The translations under genes were made by a program, and so were the position numbers. Shown one piece after another: positions 1 to 9,164 of a DNA stretch of 39,092 nt. The stretch is from Clostridiales bacterium (lineage in GTDB: Bacteria; Bacillota; Clostridia; Lachnospirales; Lachnospiraceae), in the NCBI GenBank assembly GCA_021201035.1, contig JAJQFQ010000030.1, forward strand, positions 1-39,092. The letters are read 5' to 3'. Under the pieces are notes generated by a model, which was given only the letters and a program-made list of their open reading frames with translations, searched no databases and had not been told where the DNA came from. How positions within the stretch are numbered: position 1 is the stretch's first letter; the number at the start of each line of letters is the position of its first letter.

Positions 1-506
1 TGGTGATTGCCTGTGAATTCCCAAAACCCGATCAATTTAAAATATTTGAGACACCGAAGGATCAATTGCAGAACGTGCCGCAGGTGCTGAAAACCGGTGA
101 AAATCTGAATAAGGTGATTTCAAGGGTGAGAAGCAGCGGTCTGTATACAGTGTTTAATGCAACATCAAGCAGCGGTATTGAGAATATCAGTGATAATGTT
201 GTTTTCAGAAGACTTCTGGATTTCTGCAGGGAAAAAATGGACTATGTCATCATAGATGCCTCCCCGATGGCCATGGTCGCGGAGACGGAGGAACTGGCGC
301 AGATGAGCGACGCCACCGTTCTTGTGGTGAAAAGAGATATGGTGCTGACGACAGACATCAACGATGCCGTTGATGCCCTGAATAATACAAACGGAAAAGT
401 TCTCGGATGCATTTTAAATGAAACAGCAGGGAACCCGATGTCCGTTCAGGGAAGCGGATATAGAAGTCGTTACGGTTACGGGGGACGTTATGGAAAACGA
501 GCGTGA
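1..506 (+). CDS. C-terminal part of a CpsD/CapB-like tyrosine kinase (BY-kinase); 5' end lies outside the window
   Basis: Open from the window edge. 'MDYVIIDASPMAMVAETEELAQMSDATVLVVKRD' (Walker A'/B style) and 'GKVLGCILNETAGN' match BY-kinases. Tyr-rich C-terminus RSRYGYGGRYGKRA. Confidence 0.8.
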   Translation, partial: VIACEFPKPDQFKIFETPKDQLQNVPQVLKTGENLNKVISRVRSSGLYTVFNATSSSGIENISDNVVFRRLLDFCREKMDYVIIDASPMAMVAETEELAQMSDATVLVVKRDMVLTTDINDAVDALNNTNGKVLGCILNETAGNPMSVQGSGYRSRYGYGGRYGKRA

Positions 507-2016
507 TAAATCAACATCAGATCCGGGGCTCCTGTATTTTACTACGGTACTGGACAGCTTCTGGAAGGGACTGAAAAAATATTTCTGGCTTCTTTTTCCG
601 ATGGTTATCGCAGGAGCCGCCATACTGTATGCGTATACCCGGCTTACCTATTCCCCGTCCTACAAGGCATATACTTCATTTGTCGTCAGTACGGCGGGGT
701 CAGATAACAGCCTGGCCAATTATTACAATGTCACGACGGCGGAGCAGCTGCAGGAATCATTTGAAGCCATTCTTGAAAGCGGGACATTGAAGGATCTTGT
801 AAAAGCAGATCTGGGGGTGAGCGAAATCCCGGGAACCATTTCCGTGGAAATTCCGGAAGACACATCCATCGCTATCTTTACGATCAATGTCACATCCTCC
901 GATGCACAGTCGGCTTATGATGTGTTGCAGTCTGTGATTGCGAATTATCCCCAGGCGGCGTCCTACATCGTGGGCAGTATAGAATTTACTGTCATTGATG
1001 AGAGCGGCGTGCCTGGATCGCCTTATAACGCATCGAATTACAGTTCAAGTGTGAAAAGAGGAGCGGCCGGCGGCCTGGTTGTTTTTCTGCTGGTGATTCT
1101 CATCTACGCACTCTCACGCAACACGGTGCGCCGGGAAGGCGATCTGGAAAAATACGCGAGTTTGGAATGCCTTGGTAAAGTGCCGAAGATAAAAAGCAAA
1201 AAACGTTCCGGAAAAAAACAGATGGTTCTTCTCGATCAGCAGGACAGAACCGGCGTGGTACGGGAGAATTTCCGGACCATTCGGACGCGTGTGGTGAAAA
1301 ACTGTGAAGAAGCGGGTGCGCACAGCGTGCTTGTAACCGGCACATCCGAAGGCGAGGGGAAAACAACGATTGCCGTAAATCTGGCGCTGTCTCTGGAAAA
1401 GCGCGGATTGAAGGTGGTGCTTGTCGACGCGGATCTGCGCCGCCCGTCCGTGGCGGAGGCTCTCGGAATGGAACCGCCCCAAAAGGGGCTGAAGGATGTC
1501 CTGTCCGGGGACACGAAGATCGCGGAGGCGCTGAAACCGTATAACGAAGGATTATTTGTTCTCGCGGGAATGGGAACGACTGTTTCACCCGCGCGGCTGC
1601 TCGGCAGCGACCGCATGGATGTTGTATTAAAGACACTGACGCAGGTTGCTGATTATGTCATCGTTGATTCCCCGCCCTGCGGACTTCTGTCGGACGCGGC
1701 GCTGCTGGCGCGCAAAACTGACAGTATCGTGATGGTCGTCAAACAGGATTATATGCGGATCGACCGTATTCTGGCGGGTGTGGAGGCCATCTCCGCCACC
1801 GGGAAACCGCTTCTCGGATATGTTCTCAACGAGACGGAAGTCGGGATTACCGGCTACGGTTACGGCTATGGCTATGGTTATGGCTATGGCTACGGAAAAT
1901 ACGGCTACGGCAGATACGGTTATGGCTATGGCTACGGAAAGTACGGCTATGGCAGATACGGCTATGGTGAGAAGAATGATGACGGAAAGAAAAAGGGCGG
2001 CAATGCCGAAGCATGA
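490..2016 (+). CDS. Wzz-like chain-length domain fused to BY-kinase (polysaccharide co-polymerase/tyrosine kinase) with long Gly-Tyr tail
   Basis: ORF track starts at 418, but ATG 490 (MENERDKS...) is a better start and overlaps the preceding stop. N-terminal TM and Wzz-like region, second TM, then 'VLVTGTSEGEGKTTIAVNLALSLEKRGLKVVLVDADLRRPS' (Walker A, A') and 'DYVIVDSPP'. Confidence 0.88.
   Translation: MENERDKSTSDPGLLYFTTVLDSFWKGLKKYFWLLFPMVIAGAAILYAYTRLTYSPSYKAYTSFVVSTAGSDNSLANYYNVTTAEQLQESFEAILESGTLKDLVKADLGVSEIPGTISVEIPEDTSIAIFTINVTSSDAQSAYDVLQSVIANYPQAASYIVGSIEFTVIDESGVPGSPYNASNYSSSVKRGAAGGLVVFLLVILIYALSRNTVRREGDLEKYASLECLGKVPKIKSKKRSGKKQMVLLDQQDRTGVVRENFRTIRTRVVKNCEEAGAHSVLVTGTSEGEGKTTIAVNLALSLEKRGLKVVLVDADLRRPSVAEALGMEPPQKGLKDVLSGDTKIAEALKPYNEGLFVLAGMGTTVSPARLLGSDRMDVVLKTLTQVADYVIVDSPPCGLLSDAALLARKTDSIVMVVKQDYMRIDRILAGVEAISATGKPLLGYVLNETEVGITGYGYGYGYGYGYGYGKYGYGRYGYGYGYGKYGYGRYGYGEKNDDGKKKGGNAEA
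1852..1968 (+). repeat. Tandem Gly-Tyr coding repeat (GGY TAY units) at the BY-kinase C-terminus
   Basis: Iterated ggctatggctacgg units encode GYGYGYGYGYGYGYGKYGYGRYGYGYGYGKYGYGRYGYG. Confidence 0.9.
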
Positions 2017-2037
2017 CGCCCGGGGAGAACAGATGCC

Positions 2038-3893
2038 TTGAATAAGCATGCAAAAAAGGATCCCGTTATCTGGCAGCGGAGGACGGTGCTGGTCATCGTG
2101 GATATTATCAGCGTGATTCTGGCTACCTACGGGGCTCTGATGACACGCTTTGAATTTACAATCGCATTTATAGATGAAACCTTTCTGGAAAACCTGAACC
2201 GGTGTGAGATTCCTTTTATCGTGGCGGCAGTGGTGATATTTTCCGGTTTCCGGATCTACAGCAGCCTATGGGAATACGCGGGGTTTGAAGAAATCTGCTT
2301 TGCCGTGGGCGCATGTCTGCTGTACGGCTGCGTGGAAGTCGCGATCGTGACGGCCATGGGGCGGCATCTGCCCAGAAGCTTTTACGCGATTTCGTCCATG
2401 TATCTGCTGGTGCTCGTTTTATTTACAAGAGGCTGTTACCGGCTGCTTCGCAGAAGGCGGCATCAGAGTAAAACAGATATAAAAAGCAAAGACAGAGTCA
2501 TGATCATCGGCGCGGGAGAGGCTGGCCGCAATCTGATCCGGGAGATACACAACAGCAGTTTTCTGAATAAAAAGGTCTGCTGCGTAATCGACGACGACAG
2601 TGCCAAATGGAACCGCTTCATCAACGGCGTCCGTGTCGTGGGAGACAGGACACAGATACAGAAATACGTCCAGTGTTTCCGTATCCAGCAGATTCTGGTG
2701 GCGATTCCGTCCGCGAATCCCCGGGAACTGAAAAAATCCTGAACCTGTGCAGTGAGACTACATGCAAGATTCTGGTTGTTCCGGGTACGTATCAGTTCGT
2801 GAATGAGGAGATGAGCTTCAGTAAGCTTCGGCCGGTCCGCATTGCGGATCTGCTGGGGCGGGATGAGATATCCGTCAATCTGGAGGAAATCATGGGATAT
2901 GTATCCGGCAAAGTGATTCTGGTCACCGGAGGCGGCGGATCCATCGGCAGTGAGCTCTGCCGTCAGATCGCGGGACACAATCCGCGGCAGCTCATTATTC
3001 TGGATATCTATGAAAATAACGCTTACGAAATCCAGCGGGAACTCATGCACGATTATCCGGATCTGAATCTGACCGTGCTGATCGGTTCAATCAGGGATAC
3101 AGGGCGCATGGAAGCTATTTTCCGGGAATATCGTCCGGAACTGGTCTACCATGCGGCAGCCCATAAGCATGTCCCGCTGATGGAGGACAGTCCCCGGGAG
3201 GCCATCAAGAACAACGTTTTGGGTACATACAATCTGGTGATTCAGGCGGACCGCTGGAATGTAAGGAAGTTCGTGATGATCTCGACGGACAAGGCGGTCA
3301 ATCCGACCAACATCATGGGCGCCTCCAAGCGCGTCTGTGAGATGATCGTGCAGATGTTTAACAAAAAATCGGAGACAAAGTTCGTAGCCGTGCGGTTCGG
3401 CAATGTGCTCGGAAGCAACGGCAGCGTGATCCCGCTGTTTGAAAAGCAGATCGCGAACGGGGGACCCGTTACCGTGACTCATCCGGATATCATACGATAT
3501 TTCATGACCATTCCCGAGGCGGTCTCACTGGTTCTGCAGGCAGGCGCCTATGCGCATGGCGGGGAAATATTTGTCCTGGATATGGGGGAGCCGGTCAAAA
3601 TCCTTGATCTGGCGAAAAAAATGATCCGGTTATCCGGTTATGAAGTCGACCGCGATATACGAATCGAATTTACAGGGCTGCGTCCGGGAGAAAAGCTCTA
3701 TGAAGAGCTGTTGATGGATGAAGAGGGAATGACTGAAACACCCAACCGGATGATCTATATCGGCCATCCGATCGAGATGGATGAAAAGGAACTGGAGGAA
3801 GCCCTTCATATCCTGGAGGAGGCGGTGAAGGATCCGGACAGCGATATGCGCATGGCGATGGCGCGGGTGGTGTCGACCTACCATCCGGCGTGA
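2038..3893 (+). pseudogene. FlaA1/CapD-like nucleotide-sugar 4,6-dehydratase/epimerase, interrupted by a -1 frame disruption near 2731-2736
   Basis: 2038-2742 (TTG start) encodes the TM N-terminal domain ending ...SANPRELKKS*. The next frame continues with ILNLCSETTCKILVVPGTYQF... and the SDR domain 'VSGKVILVTGGGGSIGSELCRQI...STDKAVNPTNIMGASKR'. Adding one A to the 6-A run restores PRELKKILNLC. Confidence 0.85.
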
Positions 3894-3918
3894 CAGGGAA
3901 AGAGAGGTTAGCAGACAG

Positions 3919-5793
3919 ATGAAGGACGCAGACAGGGATATACATTCTGAAAATACAGACGGCGCGGATGCTTCGAAGCAGACGGATACTGCAAAACAGG
4001 CAGACGCTGCGGAAGCGTCAGTTGACGGCAGCCTTGAAGAAGAAATCCTTGATCTGGGTTATCGTGCCAGTGAATCCGACAGCCGCAGCAATGAAACCGA
4101 TAGCCGCAGCAGTGATTCGGGTCACCACAGCAGCCACTCAAGCCATCACAGCAGTCATTCGAGTCACCACAGCAGTCACTCGAGCCATCACGGCAGCCAT
4201 TCAGGCCACCACGGCGGCCATGCAAGCCATCACAGCAGTCACTCAGGTCATAGCAGCGGTCCATCGGCGCAGAACTCCGGTTCATCCGGTCCGTATAAGC
4301 GATCGAAGCGGCTGCAGCGATATGCGAAGCAAAGGGAAGGCAGTCCTCTGCCGGGCATCATTGTAACGTTGTTCATGGCAGCCATTGTCATTATTTTTGA
4401 TATTTTACTTTTTATCAGCCTCTTGGTGCGAGACAAATATATTGCTCCGATTGTGATCGTGCTGGCGGTCCTGGTTCTTGTGGTCTGGCTGCTGACGCGC
4501 AATCATGCGAAGATCGCGCGGTTCGTGGCCGGTACTATCATTGCCGTCGTGACGATTGTCGTCCTGCTGTACGCAACCATCGCGCTGGGAAAGGTGATGA
4601 ATACCCTGAATACGATCATAGAGACGGAGACGGAAGTGTCCTATGTCGGAGTCTATGTGCTGACGGAGGACACGGCACAGGAACTGGAGGATGTGGCGGA
4701 TGATACGTTCGGTATTGTGAAAACGGCAGACCGCGATGTGACGGATCTGGCGCTCGAACAGATCAATGAAGAGCTTGACATGGAAGTAGCCACTGTGGAA
4801 TATGCCGGACCAACGGTTCTGCTCGACGCCCTGTATGGTGAGGAATGCAGATGCATGGTCTTAAATGAGGCCTATGTGGATGTTCTCTCCGAACTGGACG
4901 GGTATGAAGATATCGAAGACCGGATCCGTGAATTGGCCAGATTTGAAGTGGTTCAGGAAACGGATGATTCCTTTGAAGGAGGAACTATCTCCAATGACGC
5001 AACGACATCGGATTCCGTGTTTACCATCTATATCAGCGGTGTTGACAGCCGCACCGGACTCAAGGCCCGCAGCCGCAGCGACGTCAATATTCTGGCGACG
5101 GTCAATAAGGATACACACCAGATTCTGCTGGTTTCCACACCGCGCGACTACTACGTCCCGCTGTCCATTTCCAACGGACAGAAGGATAAACTGACGCATG
5201 CCAGTATTTACGGCGTTCAGGTATCCATGGATACGCTGGGAATGCTCTACGGGATCGATGTGAATTATTACTTCCGCGTCAGCTTTGAAGGGTTTGAGGA
5301 CATTGTCGACGCCCTCGGCGGCGTGACGGTGTATTCGGACTATGATTTTACAACAGGAACCTATGACTTTACCGTCGGATATAACCGGGTGGACGGAGCG
5401 GCCGCACTCGCCTTTGCGCGGGAACGCCATGCTTTTGCTGACGGAGACCGCCAGCGCGGGCGCAACCAGATGGCGCTGATCTCGGCGATCATCGATGAGG
5501 CAGCTTCGCCGAAAATACTGACGAACTATATGTCGGTGCTGAATGCCGCGGAGGATAACATGGAGATGAGCATCCCCTACGACGTGATCGCCGAACTGGT
5601 GAACGACACTCTCGAAACCGGCACAGGCTGGGATGTCATCAGCTACAGTGTGACCGGCAGCGACGGCAAGGCCGTGCCGTATTCGCTGAGCACAAGCGCG
5701 TATGTGATGATACCGGATGAGGATACCGTGGAAACCGCGTCGGAAATGATGCAGGCGATGCTGAACGGGGAGAGAATATCGGATCCGGAGTAA
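3919..5793 (+). CDS. LytR-CpsA-Psr (LCP) family protein with His/Ser-rich cytoplasmic N-terminal repeat
   Basis: Hydrophobic helices after the His-rich segment. LCP signature 'YISGVDSRTGLKARSRSDVNILATVNKDTHQILLVSTPRDYYVPL...GGVTVYSDYDF...AFARERHAFADGDRQRGRNQ'. Confidence 0.93.
   Translation: MKDADRDIHSENTDGADASKQTDTAKQADAAEASVDGSLEEEILDLGYRASESDSRSNETDSRSSDSGHHSSHSSHHSSHSSHHSSHSSHHGSHSGHHGGHASHHSSHSGHSSGPSAQNSGSSGPYKRSKRLQRYAKQREGSPLPGIIVTLFMAAIVIIFDILLFISLLVRDKYIAPIVIVLAVLVLVVWLLTRNHAKIARFVAGTIIAVVTIVVLLYATIALGKVMNTLNTIIETETEVSYVGVYVLTEDTAQELEDVADDTFGIVKTADRDVTDLALEQINEELDMEVATVEYAGPTVLLDALYGEECRCMVLNEAYVDVLSELDGYEDIEDRIRELARFEVVQETDDSFEGGTISNDATTSDSVFTIYISGVDSRTGLKARSRSDVNILATVNKDTHQILLVSTPRDYYVPLSISNGQKDKLTHASIYGVQVSMDTLGMLYGIDVNYYFRVSFEGFEDIVDALGGVTVYSDYDFTTGTYDFTVGYNRVDGAAALAFARERHAFADGDRQRGRNQMALISAIIDEAASPKILTNYMSVLNAAEDNMEMSIPYDVIAELVNDTLETGTGWDVISYSVTGSDGKAVPYSLSTSAYVMIPDEDTVETASEMMQAMLNGERISDPE
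4120..4260 (+). repeat. In-frame about 21-nt tandem repeat encoding (S)HHSSHS units
   Basis: Iterated agcca(c/t)cacagcagtcac(t)cg units encode GHHSSHSSHHSSHSSHHSSHSSHHGSHSGHHGGHASHHSSHSGHSSG. Confidence 0.9.
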
Positions 5794-5840
5794 AGGATTT
5801 AGTACAGCCGGTAAGAATATCGGAACCGGAGTAAGAGATT
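5773..5840 (+). repeat. Imperfect 27-bp direct repeat, 41-bp period, spanning the LCP stop codon
   Basis: 5773-5799 agaatatcggatccggagtaaaggatt; 5814-5840 agaatatcggaaccggagtaagagatt (24/27 identical by eye). Confidence 0.85.
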
Positions 5841-5871
5841 ACTGTGTGTCAGATAAGCAAAGGAGAGACAG

Positions 5872-6405
5872 ATGGAAGCAGGCGGGAAGGCCGGAGAAAA
5901 GACATCACGGCCGGAACTGACAAGAGATGAATATATACGGCTGCTGTCGGCTGCCAAGGTTCAGGGAAAAGAACGGCTGTATTTTATCATTAAACTGTTT
6001 GCCTGTACGGGCATCAAACTGCCGCACCTGCAGAAGTTAACCATAGAGCAGGTGCGCGGCGACGGGAGGACTGCAGGTGCATCATCTGCTGAGTACATAC
6101 CGAACATATTGCGGATGGAGCTGATTGAATACGCAGAACGCAGGGAGATCGCGAGCGGTAGATTGTTTCGCACCAGAAGCGGGTCGGAAATGGACAGGAG
6201 TAATCTGTGCCATGAGATTCAGGATCTGGCGGAAGCGGCCCATGTGGATGCGGAAAAGTGTAATCCGCGATGTCTGATTTATCTGTACCGGAATACGCAA
6301 AAGGCTATACAGGACAGTATGCGTGATCAGGTGATCAGGGTGAATGAGAGGATGCTGGAGAAGGAGCAGGAGATGATTGGATGGGGCAGTAGTTTGTCGG
6401 AATGA
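5872..6405 (+). CDS. Degenerate tyrosine-recombinase/integrase-like protein (catalytic residues apparently lost)
   Basis: 'LTRDEYIRLLSAAKVQGKERLYFIIKLFACTGIKLPHLQKLTIEQV' resembles the integrase catalytic-domain N-terminus. 'NPRCLIYLYRNTQKAI' sits where HxxR-containing 'PHNLRHLFART' is normally found. ORF ends before a normal catalytic Tyr region. Confidence 0.5.
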   Translation: MEAGGKAGEKTSRPELTRDEYIRLLSAAKVQGKERLYFIIKLFACTGIKLPHLQKLTIEQVRGDGRTAGASSAEYIPNILRMELIEYAERREIASGRLFRTRSGSEMDRSNLCHEIQDLAEAAHVDAEKCNPRCLIYLYRNTQKAIQDSMRDQVIRVNERMLEKEQEMIGWGSSLSE

Positions 6406-6470
6406 TATATGCCTGACAGATGAATCTGATGTTGCACTGCATCAGGTGTATAAAAGGAGACAAGTAAGAG

Positions 6471-7583
6471 ATGTCGTTTACTTTAACAAATTACTGGTGG
6501 CTGCTGATCTGGATATTTGCCGGCGGAGGCATCATAGGATTTTTGTTTCAAAGAAAACAGGAATTGGTACTGGGCAAGATGGAAATGCGTTGGAGTATTC
6601 CGGCGGCATTGCTCCTTGTGCTGCCATATATTTTATGGAGCGGATGGAGATCTGACGGTTTCGGAGACACCGCTACATACCGCAGCGTGTTTTTGGAGAT
6701 GCCTTCCTCTTTATCAGAAATATCAGCTTATCTGGGTGAAAATACGAAGGATAAAGGTTTTTCTGTATTATCCATTTGCTTTAAAAGTGTATTTGGTGAC
6801 GCTGACATATTGTTTTTTTTGCTTATAGCAATTTTCCAGATCCTGTGTCTGATCCTGATATACAGGAAATTTTCCTCAAATCTCTGGATAAGCATTTTTT
6901 TGTTCGTAGCATCAACAGATTATCTATCCTGGATGCATAACGGTATGCGTCAGTTTATTGCAGCAGCAGGAATCTTTGCATGTTTTGGACTGATTGTCAA
7001 GAGAAAATTGATTCCGGTTATTGTGATTATTCTTCTGATGGCCACCATTCATGCTTCGGCTTTGATTATGCTGCCTATTATCTTTATCATCCAGGGAAAA
7101 GCGTGGAACAAAATGACAATCTTGTTTATAGCTTTTGTAGGTGTGGTAATTGCGTTTGTGGATCGGTTCACGTCCATATTAGATAATTTGCTTGAGAATA
7201 CGCAATACAGCGATCTGGTTACAAATGATATCTGGTCTAGTGATAACGGAACAAACATCCTTCGAATTCTGGTGTATTCTATTCCGGCCATTTTATCTTT
7301 GATTGGGAAGAAGTATGTAGACGAAGCAAATGATCTTGTGATCAATGTGTCTGTGAATGCCAGTATTTGTACGATGATGCTTTATGTACTGTCCGGTGTA
7401 TCCTCGGGAATCTATATTGGCCGCATGCCGATTTATACTTCCCTGATGAGTTATATTTCCCTGCCCTGGCTGATTCATAATATTTTCACAGAAAATTCTG
7501 CAAGGGTTGTGAGGGTTATTATGATCATCGGATATCTGGTTTTCTTTTATTACCAGATGCATTTTTCGTGGAGCCTTGTATGA
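6471..7583 (+). CDS. EpsG-family (Wzy-like) polysaccharide polymerase, integral membrane
   Basis: 370-aa polytopic protein with 'DTATYRSVFLE...DKGFSVLSICFKSVFGDADILFFLLIAIFQ' and 'YLSWMHNGMRQFIAAAGIF', characteristic of EpsG. Confidence 0.82.
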   Translation: MSFTLTNYWWLLIWIFAGGGIIGFLFQRKQELVLGKMEMRWSIPAALLLVLPYILWSGWRSDGFGDTATYRSVFLEMPSSLSEISAYLGENTKDKGFSVLSICFKSVFGDADILFFLLIAIFQILCLILIYRKFSSNLWISIFLFVASTDYLSWMHNGMRQFIAAAGIFACFGLIVKRKLIPVIVIILLMATIHASALIMLPIIFIIQGKAWNKMTILFIAFVGVVIAFVDRFTSILDNLLENTQYSDLVTNDIWSSDNGTNILRILVYSIPAILSLIGKKYVDEANDLVINVSVNASICTMMLYVLSGVSSGIYIGRMPIYTSLMSYISLPWLIHNIFTENSARVVRVIMIIGYLVFFYYQMHFSWSLV

Positions 7584-8410
7584 ATGACGGAAGAACAGTC
7601 AATAAAAAACATCCTCAGATAAGCGTCATTATGGGCATATTTAATTGTTCCGACACGCTTTCGGATGCCATTGATTCTATATTAAACCAGTCATATTCTG
7701 ACTGGGAATTAATTATGTGTGATGATGGTTCTGTCGATGGTACCTGGCAGGCGGCAAACCAATATAAAGCGGATTATCCGGATAAAATTATTTTAATACA
7801 GAATGAAAAAAACAGAGGTTTAAACTATACATTGAACCGTTGTCTTAAAATGGCAAGAGGTGAGTATATTGCCCGAATGGACGGGGATGACCGATGCCCG
7901 GCTGATCGATTTGCCAAAGAGATTGAGGTATTAAACAGAGAACCGGATATTGCTATTGTAAGTACAGATATGGGTTATTTCGATGATCACGGAGTATGGG
8001 GAAATATGTCACATGCCACTTATCCGGAATCGATGGATTTTTTGAAAGGTACGCCGTTTTGCCACGCTCCCTGTATGGTCAGAAAGTCCGCGTATGATGC
8101 TGTAGGGGGATATTCCGATGAGAAAAAACTGCTTCGGGTAGAAGACTATCATTTGTGGATCAAAATGTACAAAGCAGGTTTCAGAGGAAAGAATATTCAT
8201 CAGCAGCTTTATTTTATGAGAGACGACCGCAATGCTTATGGCAGAAGAAAATTCAAGTTCCGTTTAAATGAAGCTTATGTAAAAGCCCTGGCGGTCAGAG
8301 AATTGAAATTACCCTTGTGGGGATATATGTATGCTATCAGACCAATCCTGACAGGCTTGTTGCCCGCAAAAATTTATGATTGTTTTCATAAAAGGAATCT
8401 GAAAGGATAA
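7580..8410 (+). CDS. Glycosyltransferase family 2
   Basis: 'ISVIMGIFNCSDTLSDAIDSILNQSYSDWELIMCDDGSVDGTW...NRGLNYTLNRCLKMARGEYIARMDGDD'. ATG 7580 overlaps the EpsG stop (ATGA). Confidence 0.93.
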   Translation: MNDGRTVNKKHPQISVIMGIFNCSDTLSDAIDSILNQSYSDWELIMCDDGSVDGTWQAANQYKADYPDKIILIQNEKNRGLNYTLNRCLKMARGEYIARMDGDDRCPADRFAKEIEVLNREPDIAIVSTDMGYFDDHGVWGNMSHATYPESMDFLKGTPFCHAPCMVRKSAYDAVGGYSDEKKLLRVEDYHLWIKMYKAGFRGKNIHQQLYFMRDDRNAYGRRKFKFRLNEAYVKALAVRELKLPLWGYMYAIRPILTGLLPAKIYDCFHKRNLKG

Positions 8411-8456
8411 TTTGTGCAGTGAAAAATCTGAATTGGATGAAAAGGCCGGAAAAAAT

Positions 8457-9164
8457 ATGATACCAAAGAAAATACATTATTGCTGGTTTGGCAGATCAGA
8501 AAAATCTCCCATGATTCAGCGCTGCATTGCCAGCTGGCAAAAATATTGTCCTGATTATGAGATTATAGAATGGAACGAAGATAACTTTAACCTGAACCAG
8601 TATCCATATCTGCGCTGGTGTTATGAAAATAAAAAATGGGCGTTCTTGAGTGATTTTGCACGGCTTATCATAATCAGTGAACAGGGCGGCATTTATTTCG
8701 ATACGGATGTGGAGTTAGTGAAAGAGCTGGATACATATATAAAATATGATGCATTTTTCAGCTTTGAGAATGATGAAAACATAAATACCGGACAGGGATT
8801 TGGGGCTATTCCGCATCATGTTACGGTTGAAGCTATGAAGGAATTATATGTCCGGTTTGAACCTGATTCAATGGGGCAATTTCCGTTGATTCCATGTCCA
8901 GCTCTTAATACCAGGGCACTTTTATCATTAGGGTTGCATTTAGATGGTTCTCGTCAGAAAATTTCCGGTGCGGAAATTCTTCCGGCAGAATATATGAATC
9001 CTTATGATGATCCGACCGGCAGGCTGAACCTGACAAACAATACCATTTCCATTCACTGGTACTCGAAAAGCTGGATGGACAAGGGCACTATTTTGAGAAG
9101 CAAGCTGACAAGGCCTTTGCATAGATTATTTGGAGTTGATGCTTTTGCGGGGTTTCGAAAATGA
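8457..9164 (+). CDS. GT32-like (DXD-containing) glycosyltransferase
   Basis: 'IPKKIHYCWFGRSEKSPMIQRCIASWQKYCPDYEIIEWNE...FLSDFARLIIISEQGGIYFDTDVEL'. Alternative TTG start at 8412. Confidence 0.88.
   Translation: MIPKKIHYCWFGRSEKSPMIQRCIASWQKYCPDYEIIEWNEDNFNLNQYPYLRWCYENKKWAFLSDFARLIIISEQGGIYFDTDVELVKELDTYIKYDAFFSFENDENINTGQGFGAIPHHVTVEAMKELYVRFEPDSMGQFPLIPCPALNTRALLSLGLHLDGSRQKISGAEILPAEYMNPYDDPTGRLNLTNNTISIHWYSKSWMDKGTILRSKLTRPLHRLFGVDAFAGFRK

Noticed and set aside
1627-2053. Minus-strand and alternate-frame ORFs over the Gly-Tyr repeat
   Set aside because: Repeat-driven open frames with no RBS or family motif; the BY-kinase frame explains the sequence.
3908-4285. Cys-rich minus-strand ORF (125 aa, many CCG/DCC repeats)
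   Set aside because: Antisense shadow of the His/Ser coding repeat; the plus-strand LCP frame is clearly the real gene.
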